Shown here piece by piece: positions 15,445 through 24,404 of a stretch of 64,000 nucleotides of DNA (positions are counted from its first letter, which is position 1; each line of letters begins with the position of its first letter). The stretch is taken from positions 119,443 through 183,442 of the forward strand of contig CACCLB010000002.1 in assembly GCA_902546725.1 (NCBI GenBank). Direction: 5' to 3'. Position numbers and translations under genes: made by a program. This stretch comes from an uncultured Bacteroidota bacterium. GTDB taxonomy: Bacteria; Bacteroidota; Bacteroidia; Flavobacteriales; Flavobacteriaceae. Under the pieces are notes generated by a model. The model had not been told where the DNA came from, made no database searches, and saw nothing but the letters and a program-made list of their open reading frames with translations.

Positions 15445-17886
15445 CTAGGCTCGTTGATTTTGAGAACGCGATTGAACAAAATAAACACCTCCTAAAAGTA
15501 ATACAAATAGGATCAAACTCCCCCACCTTATCGCTGTTCCCTGTGCTACAACCTCAGGTTCAAAACGAAATTCAACAGTAGAGTTACCGGCAGGCACTTG
15601 TAATCCTCTGAGAACATAATTCACATTTACAATAGGGGTTTGCAATCCATTTACTGTTGCAGTCCATCCTTGGGGATAGTACATTTCAGAAAAAACGATA
15701 AATTGATCTGATTCAGCTTGCAACTGATAAACCAGACGGTCAGGAGCTTCTTCAACCAAATTTACCGTGGTCAAGGAATCTCGTTTGTATTCTAGGGAAA
15801 TATCGTTGGGAAAGCTGTTTTCAAGAACCAAAGCTTGAGATGAGAAATCTGTTGTTTTCATGGCCTCTAATAAGGAATCAGCAGTTGGGAGAACTTTAAT
15901 TTTTTCGACAGCCCATGCAGCACCTAGCGCATTGGGGTTATTCAATGGCTGAAGTGAATTTTCTTCAGCGTCGTTGACTAAAACGTATTTTACATTTAAA
16001 AAATCCAATACAGCCGGTATCTGATGGGTATTGTAATAATTAATTAACTCTTCAAATCGCCTTGGTTTGGCTCCGTGATAGCCTCCCAAACTGTTATGAA
16101 AATAGGCTGTTCTGGCACCCGTTAGCCCCAATTGAGGCTCAAAAACACGATACCTACTGCTATCCTGCTGGATGGCTCGATCTGCTCCAGTTATTTGAAA
16201 GGGAACTGACGCTCTTGAGGGTGATACAAAATTATCTCTACTGATGTATCGCGAGGAAACACCAAGGAGGTCAAAAAGCAATACGCCTATACATACCATT
16301 AAAATCAGGTTTTTGTTTGCTTTTTTAAATTGATAGTAAGCAACCAATCCACTGAGAAACAAAAGGATCAGTATTGCCCTAATTAGATCTACTTGGAATA
16401 TGGACACTCTTGCCTCTTTGATTACATTTACTAGCTCTGCCCCATAAATTTCGGTAAAGTAGCCATCGTTCGGTCCGCTGAAAGAAAGACTTCCTTTAAA
16501 GAGCAATAGGCAGATTAGAAATAGAATCGGAATTCCTACACGCTTTGCAAATCTTGAAAAATCAAATTTATTTTGTTGGGTTAACGCCCATTGAAGTCCA
16601 AGGGCTGCTAATATAGGAAAGCACAGCTCTAGTACCACTTGTATAGAAGAAACGGCCCTAAACTTATTGTAAAAAGGGATGTAATCAATAAAGAAATCAG
16701 TTAAAAAGGAAAAGTTTTTCCCCCAAGAGAGCATTAAGGAAAATAACACCCCAACCAATAAGGTATTTCGCAGAGGAGAACGAACATAAAAAAGCGCTAA
16801 TAAAGCAAAAAAGAATACAGAAACTCCAATATATGCTGGTGCTTCGAGTATGGGTTGAGAGCCCCAATAGGTTGGTATATTTTCGGAATATTGCCGGGCT
16901 TTAGCAGGTCGGACACCATTGCTGATTAAGAAATCGTATACTCCGTGTTGTTCTCCTAAATCCTCACTTGATCCCCCTCCTTGAATTCGAGGAACAATGA
17001 GGTTTAAACTTTCAAAAATGCCGTAACTGTACTCTGTAATGTAGTCGTAGTCCAAACCTGAGCTTTGCTCTTTAGGACTTCCATCTGCGTTTAATTGGAG
17101 TTCACTCTTTCCACGGGTACTAAACTCCGCATATTCTGCAGTTGCTAAAAGTGGAGTTGCATTAAAACCCAAAGCAAGAAAACCTGAAATAGTCAGTAAG
17201 GCTAAAGCCCGAAAAAAAGAAGAAATCTCTTTTCTTTTAAACGATTGAATTCCCCAAACCAAGACAAAAAACCCTATAAGCAGCAATAGATAATAGGTCA
17301 TCTGATAGTGATTTGCTCGAATTTGCATTCCTAAGGCAAGACTCGTCAACACTACACCCCAAAAAAACTCTCGCCTAAAGAGTAAGAGAAGACCTGCAAT
17401 AACAAATGGAAAAAAACTAACTGCTAGAGCTTTAGTATTGTGTCCTACTTGAAGTATGATTAGTAAATAGCTGGAAAATCCAAAGGCTAAAGCACCGAAT
17501 AGAGCTGTATGCCAGGGTATTTTTAATACTATAAGGAGCAAATACGCTCCAAATAGATACAAAAAAAGGATGTGTGCGGGGCGGGGTAAAATTCTAAAAA
17601 AACTGTAAATAGGACTTAAAAAATCGTTCGGATACTGTGCACCTAGCTGATAGGTGGGCATTCCACCATAGGCATTGTCAATCCAATAAGTTTCCTCAGC
17701 TGTTTTGGCTCGATGTTCTTTTAGCTGCCTGGACATACCCTCATATTGAAGAATGTCAGACTGCAATAAAGTTTTACCAGAAAGAACGGGATAGTAGAAC
17801 AATAAAGACACTAAAGCAAAACCCAAAACAACAATACCGTGGATATAGGCTTTGTTCCTTATAAAAGAATCAATCCAGTTCTTCAT
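15445..17886 (-). CDS. YfhO-family membrane protein
   Basis: A large integral membrane protein of 813 residues. About 13 hydrophobic helices lie in the N-terminal two thirds, then a soluble C-terminal domain and a last helix near LILFVLLLGGVYF. Motifs typical of YfhO proteins are PVLSGKTLLQSDI near the N-terminus and SEMYYPQGWTATVNG in the C-terminal domain. Members resemble GT-C type glycosyltransferases and some take part in decorating cell-envelope polymers. The frame is open to 17982, but the ATG at 17886 (MKNWIDSF) fits homologues and gives a 17-base overlap with the upstream DUF4834 gene. Confidence 0.9.
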   Translation of the reverse strand: MKNWIDSFIRNKAYIHGIVVLGFALVSLLFYYPVLSGKTLLQSDILQYEGMSRQLKEHRAKTAEETYWIDNAYGGMPTYQLGAQYPNDFLSPIYSFFRILPRPAHILFLYLFGAYLLLIVLKIPWHTALFGALAFGFSSYLLIILQVGHNTKALAVSFFPFVIAGLLLLFRREFFWGVVLTSLALGMQIRANHYQMTYYLLLLIGFFVLVWGIQSFKRKEISSFFRALALLTISGFLALGFNATPLLATAEYAEFSTRGKSELQLNADGSPKEQSSGLDYDYITEYSYGIFESLNLIVPRIQGGGSSEDLGEQHGVYDFLISNGVRPAKARQYSENIPTYWGSQPILEAPAYIGVSVFFFALLALFYVRSPLRNTLLVGVLFSLMLSWGKNFSFLTDFFIDYIPFYNKFRAVSSIQVVLELCFPILAALGLQWALTQQNKFDFSRFAKRVGIPILFLICLLLFKGSLSFSGPNDGYFTEIYGAELVNVIKEARVSIFQVDLIRAILILLFLSGLVAYYQFKKANKNLILMVCIGVLLFDLLGVSSRYISRDNFVSPSRASVPFQITGADRAIQQDSSRYRVFEPQLGLTGARTAYFHNSLGGYHGAKPRRFEELINYYNTHQIPAVLDFLNVKYVLVNDAEENSLQPLNNPNALGAAWAVEKIKVLPTADSLLEAMKTTDFSSQALVLENSFPNDISLEYKRDSLTTVNLVEEAPDRLVYQLQAESDQFIVFSEMYYPQGWTATVNGLQTPIVNVNYVLRGLQVPAGNSTVEFRFEPEVVAQGTAIRWGSLILFVLLLGGVYFVQSRSQNQRA

Positions 17887-18079
17887 AATCGATATATTCT
17901 CCCATGGAATCAGAAGGAGATTTTGTTTTTTTTGGGGGTGGTGATTGTTTTTTCTGTGCCTGAGTATTTGCTTTTTTAACAAAGCTCGACAGCATCAGTT
18001 TGAATAAAAAAGGAGAGATTAATCTGAGTAAGTAAATACCTCCTAGAAAAATGAGTAAAAATTTGAAGAGTGCTCCCAA
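17870..18079 (-). CDS. DUF4834 family small membrane protein
   Basis: A 69-residue protein with one or two closely spaced hydrophobic segments at residues 5-33. A basic, proline-rich tail (KKQSPPPKKTKSPSD) follows and the protein ends in an acidic YIDYEELD. This layout and its place directly upstream of yfhO match the DUF4834 family of Bacteroidota, whose function is unknown. The coding end overlaps the yfhO start by 17 bases, suggesting coupled translation. Confidence 0.8.
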   Translation of the reverse strand: MGALFKFLLIFLGGIYLLRLISPFLFKLMLSSFVKKANTQAQKKQSPPPKKTKSPSDSMGEYIDYEELD

Positions 18080-18178
18080 AGCTGTAGTTTAAATTCAAAA
18101 ATAACCAATTCACATCTATTGAAGAAAAATTATCACTCAATAATAGTTTTGTCCTCTAAATTTCAGACAAATCTCACT

Positions 18179-18186
18179 TATATTTG
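18179..18186 (+). promoter_or_regulatory. TAnnTTTG match immediately before an ATG
   Basis: TATATTTG ends four bases before the ATG at 18191. If used, transcription would start at or very near the start codon (leaderless). It may also be a chance match. Confidence 0.25.
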
Positions 18187-18190
18187 CAGT

Positions 18191-19237
18191 ATGCAATTTC
18201 GGTTAACTATACTTTTAATATTTACAATATCTTTTTCTTTAAAAGCTCAGTATACTGACCAAATCAATTCAAACAGACCAGGTGCCTCTATGGGTGCTTT
18301 TGCTGTTGGTAAGGATGTCATTCAAGCTGAGGCTGGATTTGCTTTAAGAAATGCTACTCATGCTGGTTACAACAATTCTACCTTTAGAGCTGGTGCTGGA
18401 TTTCTATCCCTGCGGTGGGGACTGCTGATGGAAACCTTAGAATTAACTTATCAAGGCCAATACATTAGTGGGACCTTAAATTCGAAAATTCTGAGTAACC
18501 CAACTCCATATCCCAAAAGAGGTTTTTTGCAAAATTTTATCGGCATAAAATACTTAATCTACGATCCCTTTAAAAAAGAACGCGAGGTAAATACCTATAG
18601 TTGGAAAGCAAATAATGGCTTTAAGCTTCGTGAATTAATACCTGCAGTTTCAATTACTCTTGGTAGTAATGTAAACTTTGAAAAGAGTAACCCCTTCCCC
18701 TACGGCAATTTATTTGGTACACTTTACAGACCTGTTTTATTTCAAAATCTAGGTATTAGTCCTGATGAGGAACCCTTTCTACATTTAAGAGGTACCCTAG
18801 CTACTCAATCTCATTTTCTTGGAACTTGGGTGTTTGTTACCAACTTTTCTTACGACCGCTATTTATCAAAATATCCTTTAAAAGACTATATCCTTACTTT
18901 AACTCATACTCTTGATCCTTTATGGTCAGTATACATTGAACATCAAGGACGCGTGAGCGATTTGTTTACTGAATACTTATTCCGACTTGGAGCTGCCTAT
19001 CTTTGGAATGATGACTTTCAAATTGAAGCAACTTTAGGCTCTTCAATAAAAAATACTCCCCATCAACTCTTTTTAAATGCTGGAGTTTCATATAGACTGG
19101 ACTTTCACAAAGATTTTACTTCTGCTGAAGAACTACAGGAAAAAGAATTGAAAAAACAGGAACGTTTACTTAAAAAAACATTAAAAAAGAATACTAAAGG
19201 AGAAAAAACACGAAATCGCAGAGCGAAAAGAAATTAA
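18191..19237 (+). CDS. Putative outer-membrane transporter (phenol MetA-like beta-barrel)
   Basis: A 348-residue secreted protein with a cleavable signal peptide (MQFRLTILLIFTISFSLKAQ). The mature part, rich in alternating aromatic and polar residues, looks like an outer-membrane beta-barrel. The segment QINSNRPGASMGAFAVGK at the start of the mature protein resembles Bacteroidota proteins annotated as transporters of the MetA-pathway family. The C-terminus carries an unusual lysine/arginine-rich tail of about 35 residues (KELKKQERLLKKTLKK) that would lie in the periplasm. The start at 18191 is chosen over the open-frame start at 18119 because it gives the signal peptide. Confidence 0.75.
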   Translation: MQFRLTILLIFTISFSLKAQYTDQINSNRPGASMGAFAVGKDVIQAEAGFALRNATHAGYNNSTFRAGAGFLSLRWGLLMETLELTYQGQYISGTLNSKILSNPTPYPKRGFLQNFIGIKYLIYDPFKKEREVNTYSWKANNGFKLRELIPAVSITLGSNVNFEKSNPFPYGNLFGTLYRPVLFQNLGISPDEEPFLHLRGTLATQSHFLGTWVFVTNFSYDRYLSKYPLKDYILTLTHTLDPLWSVYIEHQGRVSDLFTEYLFRLGAAYLWNDDFQIEATLGSSIKNTPHQLFLNAGVSYRLDFHKDFTSAEELQEKELKKQERLLKKTLKKNTKGEKTRNRRAKRN

Positions 19238-19239
19238 CC

Positions 19240-20373
19240 ATGGATCAACAATTAACCATAAAAGTTGTGAAGAGTTCAAAAGATTTCGAGGCTTTTGTTC
19301 GTTTCCCATTCAGTATATACAAGAACAACCCCTTCTGGGTACCGCCCTTGATCAAGGAAGAAATTGAAACCATTAATCCTGAGGCCAATCCTGTATATCA
19401 AAATGCAGATGCTTGTTTCTATCTCGCCTATCGAGGTAATGAAATTGTGGGTAGAATTGGTGCCATGGTCAACTGGATTGAAGTAAGTGAGGTTGGGAAA
19501 AATAAAGTTCGTTTTGGTTGGTACGATACGATTGAAGATGTAGAGGTTTCAAAATTATTGCTCCAACAAGTCGAAAATTTTGCAGAAGTTCACAAGCTAA
19601 AAAATATTGAAGGGCCTATGGGCTTTTCAAACCTGGACAAAGCAGGATTGCTTATTGAGGGCTTTGAAGAGCAAAACACCATGATTACTTTATACAACGC
19701 CCCTTATTACCGAGAGCATTTAGAAGCGCTAGGCTACAGTATCAATGCTAAATGGGTTGAGTATGAAATCAAAATTGCTGACTTTGAAGAGTCTCCAGAA
19801 AAAGTGAAGCGTTTTTCAAAATTGATCATGGAACGTTATCAACTTAAATTACTGGAGTTTAAAAACAAAAATGATATTCTTCCCTATATCGATGAAATGT
19901 TTGATCTTTTAGGTGAAACCTATAATCAACTCCAAACCTATGTTCCCATCCAAAAATATCAGATACAACACTACAAAAAGCGCTATATCAAATTTATACA
20001 CCCAGATTTCATTAAGTGTATAGTAGATAGCAAGGATAAATTAATTGCTTTTTCAATCACCATGCCCTCTTTTACCAATGCGCTTAAAAAGATTAACGGT
20101 AAAATCAACTTATTCAATTTTTTCTATTTGGTCAATGCACTTAGAAAAAACAATCGCGCTTCGTTTTATTTGATTGGTATCCATCCTGAATATCAAAATA
20201 AGGGCATCACAGCAATCATATTCAATGAAATGCAAAAGCTGTTTAACAAACGAAAAATCAATATCGTGGAAACCAATCCAGAGTTAGAAGAAAATACTGC
20301 CATACAAAAGCTTTGGAAAAACTACGAACACAGACTTCACAAAAAGCGAGCTACCTTTACAAAAGATTTATAA
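19240..20373 (+). CDS. GNAT-like acyltransferase-fold protein of unknown substrate
   Basis: A cytosolic protein of 377 residues belonging to a conserved Bacteroidota family with two GNAT-like halves. The first half has YLAYRGNEIVGRIGAMVNW and GPMGFSNLDKAGLLIEGF. The second has FYLIGIHPEYQNKGITAIIF, which resembles the acetyl-CoA binding motif (Q-x-x-G-x-A/G) of GNAT enzymes. Homologues are sometimes mislabelled GTP cyclohydrolase. No GTP cyclohydrolase motif is visible. The gene starts two bases after the upstream stop and nine bases before mnmE, so the three genes probably form an operon. Confidence 0.75.
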   Translation: MDQQLTIKVVKSSKDFEAFVRFPFSIYKNNPFWVPPLIKEEIETINPEANPVYQNADACFYLAYRGNEIVGRIGAMVNWIEVSEVGKNKVRFGWYDTIEDVEVSKLLLQQVENFAEVHKLKNIEGPMGFSNLDKAGLLIEGFEEQNTMITLYNAPYYREHLEALGYSINAKWVEYEIKIADFEESPEKVKRFSKLIMERYQLKLLEFKNKNDILPYIDEMFDLLGETYNQLQTYVPIQKYQIQHYKKRYIKFIHPDFIKCIVDSKDKLIAFSITMPSFTNALKKINGKINLFNFFYLVNALRKNNRASFYLIGIHPEYQNKGITAIIFNEMQKLFNKRKINIVETNPELEENTAIQKLWKNYEHRLHKKRATFTKDL

Positions 20374-20382
20374 ATACAATTT

Positions 20383-21783
20383 ATGCTCAGCGATGGAACT
20401 ATCATAGCATTATCAACCCCACAAGGAAGCGGTGCCCTAGGCGTCATTCGGTTGTCAGGTCCCCTCGCTTTTGAAAAAACACAACTCTTTTTCACCCCCA
20501 AGGGAAGTAAAAAATGGGAAGATTTCCAGGCAAACCAAATCTACTTAGGCGCATTTAAAAATGACAACAACCTTGTAGATAAAGTATTGGTAAGCTTTTT
20601 TAAAGGGCCACATTCCTATACAGGTGAAGATGTAATCGAATTGTCTTGTCACGGTTCGCCTTATATTTTACAACGCATCATTTCATCTTATTTAGAAGAA
20701 GGGATCCTACCAGCTCAGGCTGGAGAATTCACTCTTAGGGCTTATCTGAACAAAAAAATGGATTTGAGTCAAGCTGAAGCTGTCTCCGATTTGATTTCCT
20801 CTGAAAGTGCTGAAGCACACCGAATAGCCATGCAACAAATGCGTGGTGGATTTTCTAAGGGAATGGAAGAACTACGACAAAAACTAATTCAATTTAAGGC
20901 ACTTATTGAATTGGAATTGGATTTTAGTGAAGAAGAAGTCAATTTTGCAGATAAATCTCAACTTGAGTCTCTATTGAATGAGCTTGATAAAGAAATACGA
21001 ACTCTAAAAGACTCTTTTGCCTACGGAAACGTCATCAAAAAAGGTGTTCCTGTTGCCATTGCAGGCAAACCTAATGTGGGTAAATCCTCATTGCTCAATG
21101 CGCTTTTTAATGAGGAAAAAGCCATTGTTTCTCCTATCGCTGGAACAACTAGAGATTCCATTGAAGACACATTGATTATTGAAGGTGTTCAGTTTCGATT
21201 TATTGATACAGCTGGGTTAAGGCAGACAGAAGATGCTATAGAATCAATAGGGGTTTCTAAAGCAAAGGAGAAAGTGACTCAAGCAAGAATACTGCTCTAT
21301 CTGTATGATAAAACTACTGCTGATTCGATTTTAGTTGATGAACTCGAATCACTCTACCATGAAGATCTGAAGGTACTCTTAATTCAAAATAAAGTTGATT
21401 TAGAACGCAATGGGTACGACAAAGACTTTAGTAGAAAACTACAGCAACAGCTCAGTTCAAAAATTGAGAATGTAAGTTTGGGAATCTCTACAAAAGAAAT
21501 TGACACATTAAAACCACTCAAAAAAGAATTAATTCAAACCGTTCAATCATTGGGCAACAATAACGGCTTAATCGTAAACAACACGCGCCACTATCACGCA
21601 CTGGGTGAAGCTTTAAAAGCTATTGAAAATGTAAAAAAAGGAATTCAGAGCGATTTAGCCGGTGATTTATTAAGTATTAACCTCAAAGAAGCTATTGAGC
21701 ATATTGGAACAATTACTGGTGTAATCGATACAGATCAAGATGTTCTTGGAACAATCTTTAGTCAATTTTGTATCGGTAAGTAA
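20383..21783 (+). CDS. mnmE: tRNA modification GTPase MnmE
   Basis: MnmE, with MnmG, installs the carboxymethylaminomethyl group at C5 of the wobble uridine in certain tRNAs. The 466-residue protein has the tetrahydrofolate-binding N-domain (ALGVIRLSGP, SYTGEDVIELSCHG), a helical domain, and an inserted G domain. The G domain has P-loop GKPNVGKSS near 228, GTTRDSIED, DTAGLR and a NKVD-type motif. It ends with the family C-terminus FCIGK, which contains the essential cysteine. Length and all key motifs are normal. Confidence 0.96.
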   Translation: MLSDGTIIALSTPQGSGALGVIRLSGPLAFEKTQLFFTPKGSKKWEDFQANQIYLGAFKNDNNLVDKVLVSFFKGPHSYTGEDVIELSCHGSPYILQRIISSYLEEGILPAQAGEFTLRAYLNKKMDLSQAEAVSDLISSESAEAHRIAMQQMRGGFSKGMEELRQKLIQFKALIELELDFSEEEVNFADKSQLESLLNELDKEIRTLKDSFAYGNVIKKGVPVAIAGKPNVGKSSLLNALFNEEKAIVSPIAGTTRDSIEDTLIIEGVQFRFIDTAGLRQTEDAIESIGVSKAKEKVTQARILLYLYDKTTADSILVDELESLYHEDLKVLLIQNKVDLERNGYDKDFSRKLQQQLSSKIENVSLGISTKEIDTLKPLKKELIQTVQSLGNNNGLIVNNTRHYHALGEALKAIENVKKGIQSDLAGDLLSINLKEAIEHIGTITGVIDTDQDVLGTIFSQFCIGK

Positions 21784-21823
21784 TTTTTTATAAAATTATA
21801 CCTTAATCTAAAACCTACTTGAT

Positions 21824-21964
21824 ATGAAAATGTTTCAATATAAAATACTTGAAAACAAATTATTTAAAAAATCCATCATCAATGAGGAGAACATCAACAG
21901 ACTTGGAAAGCAAGGCTGGGAATTAGTTTCTTTATACAATGATTCCGGTATCACAAAAGCCTAA
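21824..21964 (+). CDS. Small DUF4177-like protein (46 residues)
   Basis: A short reading frame from ATG to TAA. It has the pattern of DUF4177 proteins: a beta strand (MFQYKIL), then NRLGKQGWELVSLY, the hallmark GWELV segment. Directly after the TAA the frame continues for FKKEL before another stop. Since the DUF4177 fold normally ends with one more strand, the TAA may have shortened the protein slightly. It lies between mnmE and the small membrane protein gene on the same strand. Confidence 0.6.
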   Translation: MKMFQYKILENKLFKKSIINEENINRLGKQGWELVSLYNDSGITKA

Positions 21965-22050
21965 TTTAAAAAAGAACTTTAATTTATATAATAGAGAGAC
22001 TAACTTCTATTATTACTGTTTATTCAAGCTTTTATCCTTAATTTTGACTA

Positions 22051-22275
22051 ATGAATTTACTAGAAGTTATTGGATGGATAGCCACCACCTTTGTGATCTC
22101 CTCTTTCTTAATAAATGACATGCTTCGTCTTAGAGCAGTCAACCTAATCGGAGCATTTTGTTGGTTAATTTATGGTGTTTTAGCAGCTGCTCCTTCTATC
22201 ATATTCCTAAATGTAGTTATTGTTTGTATCCAATCATTTAAGCTTTGGAGTTTAATTAAAAAGAAAAAAAGTTAA
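22051..22275 (+). CDS. Small membrane protein, three helices (SemiSWEET/CBU_0592-like)
   Basis: The 74-residue protein has three hydrophobic helices (about residues 4-21, 27-46 and 48-67). Its layout, GWIATTFVISSFLINDM followed by LIGAFCWLIYG, resembles half-size PQ-loop/SWEET-like proteins such as the CBU_0592 family. Those related to SemiSWEETs move small sugars as dimers, but this subgroup has no established role. It ends with a short basic tail (KKKKS) on the cytoplasmic side. A terminator hairpin follows at about 130 bases. Confidence 0.65.
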   Translation: MNLLEVIGWIATTFVISSFLINDMLRLRAVNLIGAFCWLIYGVLAAAPSIIFLNVVIVCIQSFKLWSLIKKKKS

Positions 22276-22330
22276 ACGATGTTTAGTTTTTTGCAAAAAA
22301 AATAAAAAAATGTATTTGCATTTTGCAACT

Positions 22331-22346
22331 TACTACAATTATAGTA
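22331..22346. promoter_or_regulatory. Inverted repeat TACTA-caatta-TAGTA
   Basis: Perfect five-base inverted repeat with a six-base spacer in the 225-base gap between the small membrane gene and the PLP enzyme gene. Just upstream is a second small palindrome, TTGCA-ttt-TGCAA (22316-22328). It could be an operator, but such short repeats arise by chance in AT-rich DNA. Confidence 0.2.
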
Positions 22347-22400
22347 GATTTAAATGTTTTATTGATAGTAAAACTTTCTCATAAACCAATTTGTTTTTTT

Positions 22401-22427
22401 AAACCGCCTTAGGGCGGTTTTTTATTT
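22401..22427 (+). terminator. Intrinsic terminator
   Basis: Eight-base perfect GC-cored stem AAACCGCC/GGCGGTTT with loop TTAG, followed by a T-rich run (TTTATTTT). It ends the mnmE-side transcript before the PLP enzyme gene. Confidence 0.85.
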
Positions 22428-22500
22428 TAACTCTATCGAGAGGCTATTAAAGACTAAAATAAAATGATTAAATTAAGACTGTTTTTAAAACAGATTAAAA

Positions 22501-23757
22501 TTGAATAAAAGAGATTTTATTAAACGATTGGGTTGGGTTGGGTTAAGTCCTGTAGTAGGTCTGCCCTCAATTGACTACCCCAATCAACATGAACTCCCTC
22601 CCCTTCCTTTGGAAGAGGATCAAATTTGGCAATTGATTCGCTCACAATACGAACTGCATCCTGATTTTGTCAATCTAGAAAGTGGGTATTACAATATTAT
22701 ACCTAAACCCACTATGGAAAAGCACCTCAGACATATTATAAGAGTGAATCTTGAGGGTTCTTATTACATGAGAAACCATCGCTTTGAAGATAAAGCGACA
22801 ATTACAGCAAAACTTGGAGATTATTTTGGTTGTAAAGGCTCCAACTTGGTAATAACGCGGAATACCACAGAATCGCTTGATTTGATTATTAGTGGTTTTC
22901 CATGGCAAGCAGGAGATCATGCCATACATGCTATTCAGGATTATGGTGCCATGCAAGATATGTTTGCCCAAATTGCTGAGCGTCATACGGTTGAGGTAAC
23001 CAAAGTGTCTGTTCCCAATCATCCCAAAGACGATGAGGAAATCGTTAAGCTTTACGAATCAAAAATTACTTCTAAAACAAAATTGATCATGGTATGTCAT
23101 ATGATCAATATCACAGGACAGATCTTACCGATCAAGAAAATCTGTGATATGGCTCATCGCCACGGTGTTGAAGTACTTGTAGATGGTGCACATTGTATTG
23201 GACATTTCGATTTTAAAATTGAAGAACTCAATTGTGATTATTATGGATCCAGTCTTCACAAATGGCTTGCCACTCCCCTCGGCGCTGGTTTGCTTTATGT
23301 AAAAAATGACCATATTACTAAAATTTGGCCATTGCTGGCTGATCACGAAAAAGATAAGAACAACATCAGACGACTTAGTCACACAGGGACACATCCCGTA
23401 GCAACAGATCTGGCTATAGCAGATGCGATAGAATATCTTGACTGGATGGGGTTAAAACGAAAAGAAAAAAGAATGCGATTCCTTAAAACCTATTGGCAAA
23501 AAGCATTAAAAAATGTTCCCAATATTCTCATCAATACCCCATTTGAGAGTCATCGGAGTTGCGGTATAGGAAATGTTGGCCTGACCAATATGCCACCCGC
23601 CAAACTCGCCGAACGACTGTATAAAGAGCATAAAATATTTACCGTTGCTATTGACTATGCAAATGTTAAGGGTTGTAGAATCACTCCTAATGTCTTTACT
23701 ACGACTGATGAATTAGATCAATTCATCAATGCAATGAAAAAATTATCTGCCGTGTAA
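22501..23757 (+). CDS. Class V aminotransferase-fold PLP enzyme (isopenicillin N epimerase-like)
   Basis: The 418-residue protein is a fold-type I PLP enzyme of the cysteine desulfurase/isopenicillin N epimerase group. The cofactor aspartate is in VDGAHCIGHFDF (near residue 229), and the Schiff-base lysine is K254 in SSLHKWLATPLGAG. The N-terminus NKRDFIKRLGWVG resembles a twin-arginine-type or lipoprotein-like leader, but the second arginine is replaced by lysine, so export is uncertain. The start is TTG, since no in-frame ATG fits. The substrate is unknown. It is followed 12 bases later by a Kazal-domain lipoprotein. Confidence 0.85.
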   Translation: MNKRDFIKRLGWVGLSPVVGLPSIDYPNQHELPPLPLEEDQIWQLIRSQYELHPDFVNLESGYYNIIPKPTMEKHLRHIIRVNLEGSYYMRNHRFEDKATITAKLGDYFGCKGSNLVITRNTTESLDLIISGFPWQAGDHAIHAIQDYGAMQDMFAQIAERHTVEVTKVSVPNHPKDDEEIVKLYESKITSKTKLIMVCHMINITGQILPIKKICDMAHRHGVEVLVDGAHCIGHFDFKIEELNCDYYGSSLHKWLATPLGAGLLYVKNDHITKIWPLLADHEKDKNNIRRLSHTGTHPVATDLAIADAIEYLDWMGLKRKEKRMRFLKTYWQKALKNVPNILINTPFESHRSCGIGNVGLTNMPPAKLAERLYKEHKIFTVAIDYANVKGCRITPNVFTTTDELDQFINAMKKLSAV

Positions 23758-23769
23758 ACCCCATAAAAA

Positions 23770-24003
23770 ATGAAAATTAAACAGTACGCTTATTTATCAA
23801 TACTCTTAGTTGTTACAGCCTGCTCCAAAAGTTCAGACCCCGAATCTGAGAACGACTGTATTGATGAATCACTAATCAATCTCGAGGCCGCTTGCTATCT
23901 TATATATGCTCCAGTTTGTGGTTGTGACGGTGAGACCTACTCTAACGATTGTGTAGCTACTAATAACGGGGTCCTTAGCTTTGAAGAAGGGGCTTGTAAC
24001 TAA
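23770..24003 (+). CDS. Kazal-type protease-inhibitor-domain lipoprotein
   Basis: A 77-residue protein with a lipoprotein signal ending in LVVTAC, lipidation at C18. The mature part is essentially one Kazal domain with six cysteines (C30, C42, C50, C52, C61, C76) and the hallmark APVCGCDGETYSNDC. Kazal domains inhibit serine proteases by presenting a loop to the active site. In bacteria they are rare and probably guard the envelope against foreign proteases. The inhibitory loop P1 residue should lie near C42-C50 (ACYLIYAPVC). It is likely co-transcribed with the upstream PLP enzyme. Confidence 0.85.
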   Translation: MKIKQYAYLSILLVVTACSKSSDPESENDCIDESLINLEAACYLIYAPVCGCDGETYSNDCVATNNGVLSFEEGACN

Positions 24004-24019
24004 ATTAAATTTGAAAACA

Positions 24020-24112
24020 ATGGAATGGTACGTTAAAAATAGATGGTGGATTTGGACAATAACTGGGATATACCTTGCCTACAGGATCATTACTGGATTT
24101 ATGTACAGTTAA
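24020..24112 (+). CDS. Possible 30-residue membrane peptide
   Basis: A short frame from ATG to TAA encoding 30 residues with a tryptophan-rich start (EWYVKNRWWIWTITGIYL) and a hydrophobic middle that could span or lie on a membrane. It sits between the Kazal lipoprotein and the pterin dehydratase gene on the same strand and its stop is one base before the next ATG. No homologue is recognised. The tight fit between genes favours a real peptide, but chance is possible. Confidence 0.4.
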   Translation: MEWYVKNRWWIWTITGIYLAYRIITGFMYS

Positions 24113-24113
24113 G

Positions 24114-24404
24114 ATGACTGTATTAAATCAAGAGGAGATTGAAAGGGAGCTGACCCAATTAAGTAAAGGTTGGTTTTACAATGCAAATACTTTAGTTGGT
24201 AAATTTTCCTTTAAAAAGTATCTCGGGGCATTGGATTTTGTTAATGCGGTAGGATTACTTGCAGAACATCAACAGCATCATCCAAGCATAAAATTAGATT
24301 ACGGACAAGTTGAAATACATATCACAACTCATGATGCAGACAACAGCCTAACTGATAAAGATTTTAAATTAGCGGCTGCTATTGATCAAATACTACTAGA
24401 GTGA
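24114..24404 (+). CDS. phhB: 4a-hydroxytetrahydrobiopterin dehydratase
   Basis: A 96-residue pterin-4a-carbinolamine dehydratase, which recycles the pterin cofactor after aromatic amino acid hydroxylation. The family motif E-H-x-x-H-H-P is seen as AEHQQHHPSIKLDYGQVEIHI, and THDADNSLTDKDFKLA is the second hallmark. The ATG at 24114 (MTVLNQEEI) fits the normal length. The frame is open further upstream. No pterin-dependent hydroxylase gene is present in the window, so its partner lies elsewhere. Its 3' end overlaps the convergent gene by nine bases. Confidence 0.92.
   Translation: MTVLNQEEIERELTQLSKGWFYNANTLVGKFSFKKYLGALDFVNAVGLLAEHQQHHPSIKLDYGQVEIHITTHDADNSLTDKDFKLAAAIDQILLE

Noticed and set aside
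22316..22346. Two short palindromes as certain operators
   Set aside because: They are short and A/T-rich, so chance is likely. One is kept as a low-confidence feature only.
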